NCBI RefSeq assembly: GCF_017349315.1
Contig: NZ_JAFMPP010000009.1
Coordinates: 109,732-173,731 of the forward strand
DNA: 64,000 bases
Reading direction: 5' to 3'
Source: Jiella flava
GTDB lineage: Bacteria > Pseudomonadota > Alphaproteobacteria > Rhizobiales > Rhizobiaceae
The notes under the pieces are model-generated. The model did no database searches. It was not told the origin of the DNA and saw nothing but the letters and a program-made list of their open reading frames with translations. Of the stretch, positions 1 to 10,040 are shown in pieces. Each line of letters starts with the position of its first letter. Positions within the stretch are counted from its first letter, which is position 1. Both the position numbers and the translations under genes were made by a program.

Positions 1-1447
1 GGTAGGCGCCGCCTTCAATGATCACGGTCTCAGTGATCTCAAAGGCGATATTGCTGGGGGGGACGCCGTGACGCTTGAAGGCATTGATGATATCGTTGCA
101 GAATCCGTCTTCGGCGAAATCCGCGCTGGACAGGTTGATCGACAGCCGCTGCGGCTCGATCCCGAGGGCCAGCCAGCGCGCCATGTCGGCCGCAGCCTGC
201 TCGACCATGTACCGGGTGATGCCGATCGAGGCCTGCCGATCCATGAAGGCATCACCGAACTCGCTCGCCACCGCGACTCGCCCGTCCGGGCAGCGCATGC
301 GCACCAGAGCCTCGAGGCCGAGGATTTCGCCGGAGGCGATGTCGGTGATTGGCTGATAGTAGCTGACGATCCGCTTGTCGCCCAGCGCTTCGTTGACCGC
401 CAGGATCGTCTCACGTCGTCGGGTGATGGCGTTGCGCAGGTCGGAGTCGAAGGCGACAAACCCGCCGCGCTTGGTCTGTTTGGCATGACTGAGCGCGAGA
501 TCGGCGTTGCGCTGGAGAGCCTGGCTGTCTTCCCCATCAAGGCCGCGCACCGCCCCGCCCATGGACAGGGACGGTTGCAGCTTGTGGCCATTTGTTTCGA
601 ATGGCCGGGTCATCAAAGCGCGAACCGTTTCGGCCATCGCCTCGAGCCCTTGCCGATCCGAGCAATTGTCGAGCAGCACAGCGAATTCGTCATTGCCGAT
701 TCGATAGGCGGAAAATTCCGGCGGTAGGCCAGACAAGCGTTTCGCAATTTCGGCGATCAGCCCGTCGCCGGCGGCATGCCCGAATGTGTCGTTGACTGTC
801 TTGAGATGATCGGCGTCGAGTATGATTAGCCCGAAGCCGTCCGGCATCGTCAGCTTACTGAGGAGAGTTTCCTCGAAGCGATGGCGGTTCGGTAGGCCGC
901 TCAGGCGATCGAAATGAGCCAGGGTGAAATTGCGTTTCAAGACATCGCCGAAGGCGATCGAGACCCGGCAAAGATGCACGCAGGTCTGGGCGATCGCACG
1001 TTCGATCTTGTTCGCTTCCCGGCTTTCTCTGGAATAGAACGCGAAGGTCGCGGCGACCTTGCCATCCGACTGCATGATCGGGATCGACCAGCAGGACCGC
1101 AGCCCGAGCGACAGAGCCAGCGATTTGTAGGAAGCCCATCTGGGATCGGTCTCGATATCGGTGACCTGAATCGGACGGCGATGATAGGCTGCGCTCCCGC
1201 ACGAACCGACCATCGGGCCGATCGTCAGTTCGTTGACCGCCGCCGCGTATTCTTTCGGTAGCGAGGGGGCCGCGACGCTTCGCATCCGCCCGTTCGGCTC
1301 GATCACGGCGATGGTGCAGATCGAGTCGTGCGAGAGTGCTTCGGCTTGACGACACACCATGTCGGCGACGGTGTCGAAGTGCGCACCATCGGCCATCGCC
1401 GCGAGAGCGACGTTCTGCATATCCTGAAGTTGTTCGTAAATTTGCAT
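1..1447 (-). CDS. GAF-GGDEF-EAL cyclic-di-GMP signalling protein, C-terminus cut by window edge
   Basis: Reading leftward from an ATG at 1447-1445, the frame stays open to base 1. The N-terminal ~150 residues look like a GAF sensor domain (GSCGSAAYHRRP, then a ...DPRW...RSCWSIPI stretch). A diguanylate-cyclase domain follows with LSGLPNRHRFEE and a GGDEF-position motif that reads GNDEF instead of GG(D/E)EF. Next comes an EAL phosphodiesterase domain with YQPI, GLEALVRM and INLSSADF; it is cut off at about ITETVIIEGG. The family makes or degrades cyclic di-GMP in the cytoplasm. The second Gly of GGDEF is replaced by Asn, so cyclase activity is doubtful, while the visible EAL motif is intact. 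No clear Shine-Dalgarno precedes the start. The 289-base AT-rich gap (1448-1736) to the next gene holds no recognisable gene and is probably its promoter region. Confidence 0.88.
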   Translation of the reverse strand, partial: MQIYEQLQDMQNVALAAMADGAHFDTVADMVCRQAEALSHDSICTIAVIEPNGRMRSVAAPSLPKEYAAAVNELTIGPMVGSCGSAAYHRRPIQVTDIETDPRWASYKSLALSLGLRSCWSIPIMQSDGKVAATFAFYSRESREANKIERAIAQTCVHLCRVSIAFGDVLKRNFTLAHFDRLSGLPNRHRFEETLLSKLTMPDGFGLIILDADHLKTVNDTFGHAAGDGLIAEIAKRLSGLPPEFSAYRIGNDEFAVLLDNCSDRQGLEAMAETVRALMTRPFETNGHKLQPSLSMGGAVRGLDGEDSQALQRNADLALSHAKQTKRGGFVAFDSDLRNAITRRRETILAVNEALGDKRIVSYYQPITDIASGEILGLEALVRMRCPDGRVAVASEFGDAFMDRQASIGITRYMVEQAAADMARWLALGIEPQRLSINLSSADFAEDGFCNDIINAFKRHGVPPSNIAFEITETVIIEGGAY

Positions 1448-1736
1448 ACCGACACGCTTAGCAACGCAGCTACTGGATTTCTCCTAATGCCTTCGTGCGA
1501 ATTTTCAATAGTCGTCGAGACGTCTACGCAATAGAAAGTGAATAAATTATTGAAATTTCATATTTTTAGTGAACTTTTCAAAATAACCAACTCTAGAAAC
1601 GTCAGTGTTGCGTGAGTTTTATGGATGCAAAATGAAATATTGCCTCCACAAAGAGCGCAGATCCCTGCGAGCAAATCATAGCCACGCCGATTTCGATTTC
1701 TTTAAAATAAATTGTATCTAACGTTACAGCGGTCAT

Positions 1737-3821
1737 TCATCGTCCCTCCCGGTACCACGTCGCTGAAAGCGCCAGCAGCAGGACGGCGAGGCCGAGGAAG
1801 CCTGCAAACAGCGGGGTGCGATCGACGCCCTTGAGGATTGTCTCATCGGTCGTCTTCAGGCCGATCCAGTCGCGCCCGTTGCCATCGGCCCGGCCGCTGA
1901 TCGGGACGATCCGCGGCACGACGACATCGCTGGTGTCCGCGCTGCCGATGCGCCGGACGCTGCCATGGCTGGCATCGGCGATCGGCTGCAGCTTGGCGGT
2001 GGTGGAGATCGCGTCGCGATATTCGCGGGGATTGACCGGGCCGACGGTGCCAAGCGCCCGCAGATCGCCATTCGCGGCCTGGAAGAGCCCGATCTCGTTG
2101 GTCTTCAAAACGCCTTCCCAAAGACCGGAGCTGACATTTTTCATCGGCACCTTCACCGCCTTGCCCGACGGCGTGATCACCGTCGCGGGCCCCGGATCGT
2201 CGCCGATCGTCTGGCGGGTAACGACGAGATCGGAGCCACGGGCCGAGGCGTCGAGGGATTCCTCCTCGAGCTGCGGCTCTTTCATCAGCCAATGGGCGAG
2301 GCGCCGAAACAGCGCGACATGCGGGCCGCCGCCTTGGAAGCCGCGCGACCAGAGCCATTCCTGATCCGACAGAAGCAGCGCGATCCGGCCTTCGCCGACG
2401 CGATTGAGCACCAGAAGCGGTTTCTTGTCTGGCCCGGTCATCACCGTCTCGCCTTTCGGCTGATCGACGTCGATGGAGCGGAACCAGGGGCTCCAGTCGG
2501 GCGGTGTCGAGTCCGAGCCGGGCAGATTGCGGGTGACGGGATGCTTTTTGCCGAGGTCGGAGACGTCCGGATAGAACGCCTTCTCCTCGACTTGGCCGGT
2601 CGGCAGTGCCGGCAGAACGGCCTGCAGCGGCGTGTTGGCAATGCTTTCGGGGCCGGCATATTCCGGTCCGGCGGCGATCAGCATCGCGCCACCATTTTCG
2701 ACATATTGGGCGATGTAGTCGAAATAAAGCGAGGGCAGGACGCCGCGTTCCTGGTAGCGATCGAAGATGATCAGGTCGAAGTCGTGGATCTTTTCCACGA
2801 ACAGCTCGCGGGTCGGAAAGGCGATCAGCGAAAGTTCGTCGATCGGCGTGCCGTCCTGCTTCTCCGGCGGACGCAGAATGGTGAAATGCACCAGATCGAC
2901 CGCGGCGTCGGACTTCAACAGATTGCGCCAGGTGCGCTCGCCGGCATGGGGTTCGCCCGAGACGAGAAGCACCCGCAGATTCTCGCGGATGCCATCGACG
3001 ACGGCGATCGCCTTGTTGTTGACGCCGGTGATCTCGCCTTTATCGCGCGCGACCGTTAGCTCCAGGATATTCTTGCCGGCGCGGGGCAGCTGGAAGGTTA
3101 CTGCTTCGTCGGCCCCGGGCGTTGCCTGCTCGCGGGCGATCAGATCGCCATTCAGATAGACCTGCACGGGGACCGGGGCTTGCGCCGCGCCTTTGCCCTC
3201 TTCGATTACCCGATAGGTCAGGCGCTGATCCTGATTGACGAGACCGAAGCGGGGACTCCGCGTGACCTCGATGCGCCGGTCGAACTCGTCGGCATGGCCG
3301 GTGATCAGGGCGTGAATGGGCGCATCGAAGCCGAGTTTCGAGACATCCTTGGGAATATCATGCACCTGGCCGTCGGTGATCATGATCGCCCCGGCAACCC
3401 GCGAGGGGGCGACGTCTTTGAGCGTCTCGGACAGGGCGCCAAACAGCGCCGTGGTCGCATCGCTCGACGGTGTCCCTGAGGATTTTGCCTCGACCGTGCG
3501 CACGTCGAACTGCGGAAAGCGGGCGAGGCTCTTCTTCAGCGCCGCCTCTTCCTGATCGGTTTGGGCGGTTCGGTTCTCGATTGACTGGCTCTGGCTGCGA
3601 TCGACGACGAGAGCGACAACGCTCTTCATCGGATCGCGCTCTTCGCGCAGGATCACCGGATTGGCGAGGGCGAGGATCAGCGCCGCGATCGCCAGGATAC
3701 GGATCAGCGCGCCCGGCGTGCGGGCGACGAACAACGCCAGCGCAAGGAGCGCCGCGGGCACCGCGAGCGCCACGAGGATGGTCCAGGAAAAGAACGGGGC
3801 GAAGGCGATCGACCAGCTCAT
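1737..3821 (-). CDS. large membrane protein with VWA-like and glutamine-amidotransferase-like domains
   Basis: A 694-residue protein, last gene of the moxR-type operon. Two hydrophobic segments lie near the N-terminus (about residues 10-35 and 38-57) and one near the C-terminus (about 668-688). The long middle part therefore probably faces the periplasm. After the second segment comes VVALVVDRSQSQS, a D-x-S-x-S pattern like the metal-binding site of von Willebrand A domains, and later MITDGQVHD. The middle (from about residue 285, LRVLLVSGEPHAGERTWRN) resembles the class I glutamine-amidotransferase-like fold found in this family without an obvious catalytic triad. Its ATG overlaps the upstream stop by four bases (ATGA at 3821-3818), so the two are translationally coupled. 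The function of such operons is poorly known; envelope maintenance is only a guess. Confidence 0.85.
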   Translation of the reverse strand: MSWSIAFAPFFSWTILVALAVPAALLALALFVARTPGALIRILAIAALILALANPVILREERDPMKSVVALVVDRSQSQSIENRTAQTDQEEAALKKSLARFPQFDVRTVEAKSSGTPSSDATTALFGALSETLKDVAPSRVAGAIMITDGQVHDIPKDVSKLGFDAPIHALITGHADEFDRRIEVTRSPRFGLVNQDQRLTYRVIEEGKGAAQAPVPVQVYLNGDLIAREQATPGADEAVTFQLPRAGKNILELTVARDKGEITGVNNKAIAVVDGIRENLRVLLVSGEPHAGERTWRNLLKSDAAVDLVHFTILRPPEKQDGTPIDELSLIAFPTRELFVEKIHDFDLIIFDRYQERGVLPSLYFDYIAQYVENGGAMLIAAGPEYAGPESIANTPLQAVLPALPTGQVEEKAFYPDVSDLGKKHPVTRNLPGSDSTPPDWSPWFRSIDVDQPKGETVMTGPDKKPLLVLNRVGEGRIALLLSDQEWLWSRGFQGGGPHVALFRRLAHWLMKEPQLEEESLDASARGSDLVVTRQTIGDDPGPATVITPSGKAVKVPMKNVSSGLWEGVLKTNEIGLFQAANGDLRALGTVGPVNPREYRDAISTTAKLQPIADASHGSVRRIGSADTSDVVVPRIVPISGRADGNGRDWIGLKTTDETILKGVDRTPLFAGFLGLAVLLLALSATWYREGR

Positions 3822-6670
3822 TGGCCAAGCCTTTCCAAGAGCGCCGGCACATGGACCTGATCGGCCTTATAGTTGCCGGTCAGCACATACATCACGATGT
3901 TGACCCCCGCCCGATAGGCCATTTCCCGCTGGCGCGGGTCGGAGGAATCCGTCGGATAGAGAAACAGGCCCTGGTCGTCGATCGCCCAGGCGCCGGCGAA
4001 ATCATTGGCGGTGATCATGATCGAGGAGACGCCGTCGCCGCCGCGGGCCGGGCGTTTGTTGCCATCGGCGTCCTGCACCAGCGATTCCACCCAGAGCGGC
4101 GAGTCGTCGTGGAGGCCGGGAAAGCTGTTGAGAATATAAAACGCCTTGGTCAAAACGTGATTGGCCGGGACCGGCTCCAGGGGGGGGATGTCGAGGTCGC
4201 CGAGAATGTCCCGCAGCCGCCGTTGTCCCGCCGAGACGTCGCCATTGAGGGACGATAGCGTGTCGCCCTGAACGTCGAACAACACCGTCCCGCCTTGTTT
4301 CATATAAGCGTCGATGCGACTGATCGCGTCGGTCGAAGGCATGGGATCGGTGGCGCTGATCGGCCAATAGATCAGCGGATAGAAGGCAAGTTCGTCCTTG
4401 GTGATGTCGACGCCCATCGGCGCGCCGGGCTCGAGCGCGGTCTTGGCGGCGATATAGCGTGTGAGGCCGCGCAGACCCGCCTCGGATTTGTCGTCCTCCG
4501 CCGCGTCACCGGTTTCGACATAGGCAAGATGGGTCTGGGCTGTCGCCTTGATCGCGCGCTCGACATCGAATTTGTCGGAATGTTCGATGGTCTGCGCCAA
4601 GGCGACGGTTGGTGCCGTGACGGTGGCCAGGATGGCCCCGCCGGCGAGCGCCATGAGCAGGATCGCGGCGGATGTTGCCGGACGGCGAGAGAAGCGTTCC
4701 TTAAAGCGGTCGAAGCCGCCGTTCAGCCAAAGCAAAGCGAGCGCATCGAGCGCAAAGAGCACCAGCGCTGCCGCAAACAGCCAGGGCCTGAGATCCAGAC
4801 TGTCCTGGTTGAGATAGGGGCGCTGATCGACGGCGGCGCCGAAATCCTTTGCGGCGAGCGGCTTGAGCTCGGCATCGGCCGCGAGCAGATTGTGGGCCAC
4901 ATAGCCGTCCTCACCGCCGTAAAGCCCCGGCGGATTTTGCAGCGTCACCGGCGCCTGGCCTTTGGCGGTGACGGTGAGCGGCTGGGCTTCGGGGCCTGGC
5001 GAGACCAGCCGGCCGGTGCCGTCGAGCAGCCGGTAGGGTGGCAGGCTCTCGGCCGCGGATTTGCCCTGCGTCCCGCCGGCATTGGCCCGCGACAGGCTGA
5101 CGATCCGGCGCAGCATCGAGACGAAGGCGCCGGAAATCGGCAGGTTCGACCAGGTGGCCTCGGCGGTGACGTGGAACAGGACGATCGTGCCGGCGCCCTG
5201 CTGCCGGGCGGTGACGAGCGGCGTGCCGTCGGTGAGGCTCGCCCAGGTGTGCTTGGCAAGATCAGCCGAGGGTTCGGCGAGGATCTGGCGCGATACGGTG
5301 ACGTCGTCTGGTACCGCGATGCCGGCAAAGGGACTGGTGTCGCTCATCGCCGCGAGTTTTTGCGGTTCCGACCAGGACATCGCGCCGCCGAGCTGCCGCT
5401 CGCCGGCCCGCAACCGCACCGGCACCAGCGGATCCTCACCGGTGGTCGCGGCAAGGCGCGGCCCGGCAAAGCGCACCAGATAGCCGCCGTCATTGACGAA
5501 TTTCTCAAGCGCGGTGCGGGCCGTCTCCGGTACGACGCCGATATCGGCGAGAACGACGACCGAAGGCTTGCGCTGCAACAGCTCGGGGATCGCCTTGGCA
5601 AGATCAGCGGTCGAGGGACGCACGAGATCGGCGTAGGGCTGGAGCGCGCGGGAGATGTAATAGAGCGGCGAGAGTAGAGGCTGCGCATCGTCGGCGGACT
5701 CGCCGGACACCAGCGCCACGCGCCGGCGGCGGAAGGAATCGTCGAGAAGGCGCACCGCGCCGGCGGTCGCTGCGCCCTCGACCTCGATCCGGGCGATGTC
5801 GTTGCGCATTTCGACCGGGATGTCGAAGCGGGCTTCGCCGGTGCCCTTCGCGGTGTCGAAGGTGACCGGTGCGGTGCCGACCTCGCGCGATTGAGAATCG
5901 CGGGCGACCAAGGTGAAGGGCCGGTCAGGTTCGCCCGCCGGGCGCACCGCCGAGACGATCAGCGACTCGGTCGAATTGTCGGCCTTGGTCAGGCCGATGA
6001 CATTGGCGATGTCTGGCTCGTAGACGACCGTCTGCGCTGGTGAGAGTGCCGCGAGCGTCGTCGCGGCCTCCTGGGCGTCGGCGCTATCGAGACCGTCGGA
6101 CAAAAAGACGAGAGTGCCGGGCGTCTGGCCGGAGAGGGCCGTGGCGAGACGCTTGGCCGCCTCGAGCCGATGGGTTGGAATGGGGCGGGGGCCGACGGCA
6201 GCCAGCCGTTCGAGCGCTGTGGCGGCCTCGATCGGCGCCGGGTCGTTGTCCGGCCCTTCGGCGGTGAAGGCGAGGGCGACGGGGCGGCCGGTCTCGCCGG
6301 CCTGCCGGATGATTGCTTCGGCCGCCTTGCGCCGGGCGTCCCAGTTTGCGCCGGAGGACCAGCCATTGTCGACCAACAGCGCTACCGGGCCGGAGCCGCT
6401 GATCACTGTCTCGCGCGGATTGAGCGTCGGCGCGGCGAGCGCGAAGATGACGAGAGCGGCCAAGAGCAAACGCAGGAGCGTCAGCCACCACGGGCTTTTC
6501 GACGGCGTCTCCTCGGTCTTGAGAACGCGTTGCAGGATGCGCAGCGGTGGAAACGCCTCGACCTGCGGGCGCGGCGGCGTCAGCTTCAACAGCCACCAGA
6601 TGACGGGAAGCGCGAGCAGGCCGGCAAGAACGAAGGGCGCTCCGAAGGCAAGCGACAGGCCCCCGATCAC
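3818..6670 (-). CDS. BatA-like N-terminal / DUF4159 C-terminal membrane protein
   Basis: Predicted 950 residues from a GTG at 6670, whose GTGA overlaps the stop of the DUF58 gene. The open frame extends further upstream, but only inside the neighbour. The N-terminus (LSLAFGAPFVLAGLLALPVIWWLLKLTPP) is the typical BatA-type double hairpin, followed by a second membrane segment (LLRLLLAALVIFALAAP) and a VWA-like region beginning VALLVDNGWSSGANWD. Two more membrane segments occur near residues 665-685 and 700-725. The last ~220 residues (from KFDVERAIKATAQTHLAYVE) match the DUF4159 pattern, with LIYWPIS, GGTVLFDVQGD and the terminal EMAYRAGVNIVMYVLTGNYK. Genes of this composition regularly follow moxR and DUF58 in Rhizobiales. 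The molecular role is unknown. Confidence 0.88.
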   Translation of the reverse strand: MIGGLSLAFGAPFVLAGLLALPVIWWLLKLTPPRPQVEAFPPLRILQRVLKTEETPSKSPWWLTLLRLLLAALVIFALAAPTLNPRETVISGSGPVALLVDNGWSSGANWDARRKAAEAIIRQAGETGRPVALAFTAEGPDNDPAPIEAATALERLAAVGPRPIPTHRLEAAKRLATALSGQTPGTLVFLSDGLDSADAQEAATTLAALSPAQTVVYEPDIANVIGLTKADNSTESLIVSAVRPAGEPDRPFTLVARDSQSREVGTAPVTFDTAKGTGEARFDIPVEMRNDIARIEVEGAATAGAVRLLDDSFRRRRVALVSGESADDAQPLLSPLYYISRALQPYADLVRPSTADLAKAIPELLQRKPSVVVLADIGVVPETARTALEKFVNDGGYLVRFAGPRLAATTGEDPLVPVRLRAGERQLGGAMSWSEPQKLAAMSDTSPFAGIAVPDDVTVSRQILAEPSADLAKHTWASLTDGTPLVTARQQGAGTIVLFHVTAEATWSNLPISGAFVSMLRRIVSLSRANAGGTQGKSAAESLPPYRLLDGTGRLVSPGPEAQPLTVTAKGQAPVTLQNPPGLYGGEDGYVAHNLLAADAELKPLAAKDFGAAVDQRPYLNQDSLDLRPWLFAAALVLFALDALALLWLNGGFDRFKERFSRRPATSAAILLMALAGGAILATVTAPTVALAQTIEHSDKFDVERAIKATAQTHLAYVETGDAAEDDKSEAGLRGLTRYIAAKTALEPGAPMGVDITKDELAFYPLIYWPISATDPMPSTDAISRIDAYMKQGGTVLFDVQGDTLSSLNGDVSAGQRRLRDILGDLDIPPLEPVPANHVLTKAFYILNSFPGLHDDSPLWVESLVQDADGNKRPARGGDGVSSIMITANDFAGAWAIDDQGLFLYPTDSSDPRQREMAYRAGVNIVMYVLTGNYKADQVHVPALLERLGQ

Positions 6671-7581
6671 GAGCGATGCCCCGTGGCCTGGGGCACACCG
6701 GCCAGCTGGGTGTGGAGCGAGACCAGCGCCTCGGAGGCGAGACGGTCGGTACGATGGGGAATGAAGCTCCAACCGAGTCGGCGGCAATGCTCGGACAGCA
6801 CCGTGCGGTGCGCGTCGTAAAGCTGCGTGTACTCGGCTTTCAGAGTTTCGGCCCGGCCGGCGGTCAAGCGGCCGCCGCTTTCGGGATCGCGAAACTCGGT
6901 GCGGCCGACATAGGGAAAGGTTTCCTCGGCGGGATCGGCGACCATCACCAGATGGCCGCGAATGCCGCGCCGCGCAACGCGGTCAACGAAGCCGATGATC
7001 TCGTCGATCGGATCGAGGCAATCGCTGATCATGACGATCTCCGAAAAGCGGCGCAGGCGATCGTCCGGCGGAAAGCGGTCGTCAGGCCGGGCGTTCATCA
7101 AAGCGCCGGCGAGCCGCTCGGCGGCATTGCGGGCGGCGATCGGCTCGATTACGCCCGGATAGCCGATCCGTTCGCCCGAACGCGACAAAAGCTCGGCCAA
7201 AGCCAGAACCAGAACCAGCGCGCGCGACTCCTTCGACACCGGCGCGGCCGCAGACTGATAGCGCATCGACGACGATGGGTCGGCCCAGAGCCAGACCGTG
7301 TGGGCCGCCTCCCATTCGCGGTCGCGCAGATAGAGATGGTCGTCTCGGGCTGAGCGGCGCCAGTCGATCCGCGCGACCTGTTCGCCGTCGACGAAGGGGC
7401 GGAACTGCCAGAAATTTTCGCCGATGCCACGGCGGCGGCGGCCATGCCAGCCAGCGATCACCGTCGAGACGATGCGCCGCGCCTCGACCAGGAGATCGGG
7501 CATCAGCGCCGCGCGTTGGCGGGCGCGACCCAGCGCATCGGAAGCCTTGGTGAGTTCGACGGTGGAACCGATCGGCATCAA
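6667..7581 (-). CDS. DUF58 domain protein
   Basis: 304 residues. The DUF58 signature is visible at about residues 58-85: WQFRPFVDGEQVARIDWRRSARDDHLYLRDRE. After it comes a VWA-like fold (VWLWADPSSSMRYQS; later IVMISDCLDP). DUF58 proteins are the usual partners of MoxR-type AAA+ ATPases and are thought to help assemble or mature protein complexes. The gene lies 16 bases downstream of moxR and overlaps the next gene by GTGA, so the four genes from 8605 to 1737 behave as one operon. The start at 7581 has a second ATG directly after it; either may be used. Confidence 0.92.
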   Translation of the reverse strand: MMPIGSTVELTKASDALGRARQRAALMPDLLVEARRIVSTVIAGWHGRRRRGIGENFWQFRPFVDGEQVARIDWRRSARDDHLYLRDREWEAAHTVWLWADPSSSMRYQSAAAPVSKESRALVLVLALAELLSRSGERIGYPGVIEPIAARNAAERLAGALMNARPDDRFPPDDRLRRFSEIVMISDCLDPIDEIIGFVDRVARRGIRGHLVMVADPAEETFPYVGRTEFRDPESGGRLTAGRAETLKAEYTQLYDAHRTVLSEHCRRLGWSFIPHRTDRLASEALVSLHTQLAGVPQATGHRS

Positions 7582-7597
7582 GCCAGTCCTGTCGCGA

Positions 7598-8605
<1,008 letters not shown>

Positions 8606-8820
8606 GAATGGTGGTCTCCTCTGCGTCGAGGCCAAACAGGGGCGCCATTTCGCGGCGCGGCCTTCGCGAGTAGCTTATGGGAGCGAACCCGTCGATCAAT
8701 CAATACGATCGCGAGTCCTGGTGGCAAGCGCCGAACGGCCAACTATTTCGTGAGGAAGAAGACGGGCGAAAATGAGACCGTGCCGACCGGCAGGGTCGAT
8801 CCTTTGGCAAGACAGAACGC

Positions 8821-9390
8821 ATGACGAATCAAGCTTCTAAGAATGCGGTGAGCCTTTCGGCGCTGATCTCGCGGGCCGAGCGGGCCGGACGCGGGGCTCC
8901 GCCCGTTGACCATTGGAATCCAAATTTCTGCGGCGACATCGACATGCTTATCCGCGCCGACGGGATGTGGCTCTATCAGGGGTCGCCGATTCGCCGCGAA
9001 GCGCTGAAGCGGCTGTTCTCCTCGGTCTTGCGCAAGGATGCCGATGGGCGGACCTATCTGGTTACGCCGGTCGAAAAGCTGGGGGTCACGGTTGAGGATG
9101 CGCCGTTCATCGCCGTCGAGATGAGCCGCGAAATCATCGATGGCGCGCCGACATTGACCTTCCGGACCGATGTCGGCGACGTCGTGACGGCGGGGCCGGC
9201 GCACCCGATCCGCTTCGCCGAGGAAGAGGGTGAGGCATTTCGCCCCTATGTTCTCGTGCGCGGCCGCTTGGAGGCGGCGTTGACCCGCGCGCTTGCCATT
9301 GATCTCACAGATTTTATCGAGACGGACGAGGCCGGCTGGTTCATCGCCTCCGGCGGAGCGCGTTTCAGGATTTCGGGAGGCAAGACGTGA
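8821..9390 (+). CDS. DUF1285 family protein
   Basis: 189 residues. The conserved pattern PPVDHWNPNFCGDIDMLIRADGMWLYQGSPIRREALKRLFSSVLRKDADGRTYLVTPVEK is the hallmark of the DUF1285 family, soluble proteins of unknown function common in Alphaproteobacteria. The stop overlaps the ATG-equivalent of the next gene (GTGA at 9387-9390), so it is coupled to the Nudix hydrolase and probably to cca. This trio next to a divergent moxR operon is a recurring rhizobial arrangement. No catalytic residues are known to me, so no function is assigned. Confidence 0.92.
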   Translation: MTNQASKNAVSLSALISRAERAGRGAPPVDHWNPNFCGDIDMLIRADGMWLYQGSPIRREALKRLFSSVLRKDADGRTYLVTPVEKLGVTVEDAPFIAVEMSREIIDGAPTLTFRTDVGDVVTAGPAHPIRFAEEEGEAFRPYVLVRGRLEAALTRALAIDLTDFIETDEAGWFIASGGARFRISGGKT

Positions 9391-10040
9391 GCGTGGTGTC
9401 CGGCGGTCTTGTCACCGGTTTGACGGCCGCGGATTTGCGCCGACGGCTCGCGGCGGATGCGGCGGCTCGAGCCGGAGACGCGCCGACGCGTGAGCTGGGC
9501 GATCATCGCCTCAATCCCGATCTCGTCGCTGAGATGACACAGGTGCATTCGCGTGAGGCGGCGGTGCTGGTGCCGGTGGTCGATCGCGGCGACGCGGCAA
9601 CGGTGATCCTGACCACGCGGACCCGATCGTTGCGCAAGCACTCCGGCCAGATCGCCTTTCCCGGCGGCGCGATCGATCCCCAGGACGCTTCGCCCGAAGC
9701 CGCGGCGCTGCGCGAGGCGTTGGAGGAGATCACGCTCGATCCGGCCTATGTCGAGCCGATCGGCCGGCTGCCGCGCTATCTGACGACGACCGGGTTCTGC
9801 ATCACGCCGGTGCTTGCCATCGTCTCGCCCGGCTTCACGCTTCGCCCAAACCCCGGCGAGGTGGCGGATGTCTTCGAAGTGCCGCTCGGCTTTCTGATGG
9901 ACGCCGCCAATCACCGGCAGGAAAGCCGGATGTTCGACGGGCTGACCCGGCACTACTACACCATGCCCTATGGCGAGCGCTTCATCTGGGGCGTGACCGC
10001 CGGGATTTTGCGAACACTCTACGAACGGTTTTATGCATGA
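9387..10040 (+). CDS. Nudix hydrolase, CoA pyrophosphatase (NudL) type
   Basis: 217 residues, GTG start overlapping the upstream stop. The coenzyme-A pyrophosphatase pattern is visible: VILTTRTRSLRKHSGQIAFPGG, then the Nudix box running from GGAIDPQDASPEAAALREA to LEEI. The position after LEEI is Thr where the Nudix consensus usually has Gly; the REALEE core that binds metal is intact. Downstream FCITPVLAIVSPGFTLRPNPGEVADVFEVPL is also typical of this subgroup. It would split CoA or related nucleoside diphosphates into phosphopantetheine and 3',5'-ADP, though substrate cannot be proven here. It overlaps cca by four bases (ATGA at 10037). Confidence 0.9.
   Translation: MSVVSGGLVTGLTAADLRRRLAADAAARAGDAPTRELGDHRLNPDLVAEMTQVHSREAAVLVPVVDRGDAATVILTTRTRSLRKHSGQIAFPGGAIDPQDASPEAAALREALEEITLDPAYVEPIGRLPRYLTTTGFCITPVLAIVSPGFTLRPNPGEVADVFEVPLGFLMDAANHRQESRMFDGLTRHYYTMPYGERFIWGVTAGILRTLYERFYA

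Noticed and set aside
22..591. Minus-strand open frame of 189 codons at the left edge
   Set aside because: The true reading frame on that strand is the GAF-GGDEF-EAL protein; this alternative frame is Ser/Arg/Pro-rich noise.
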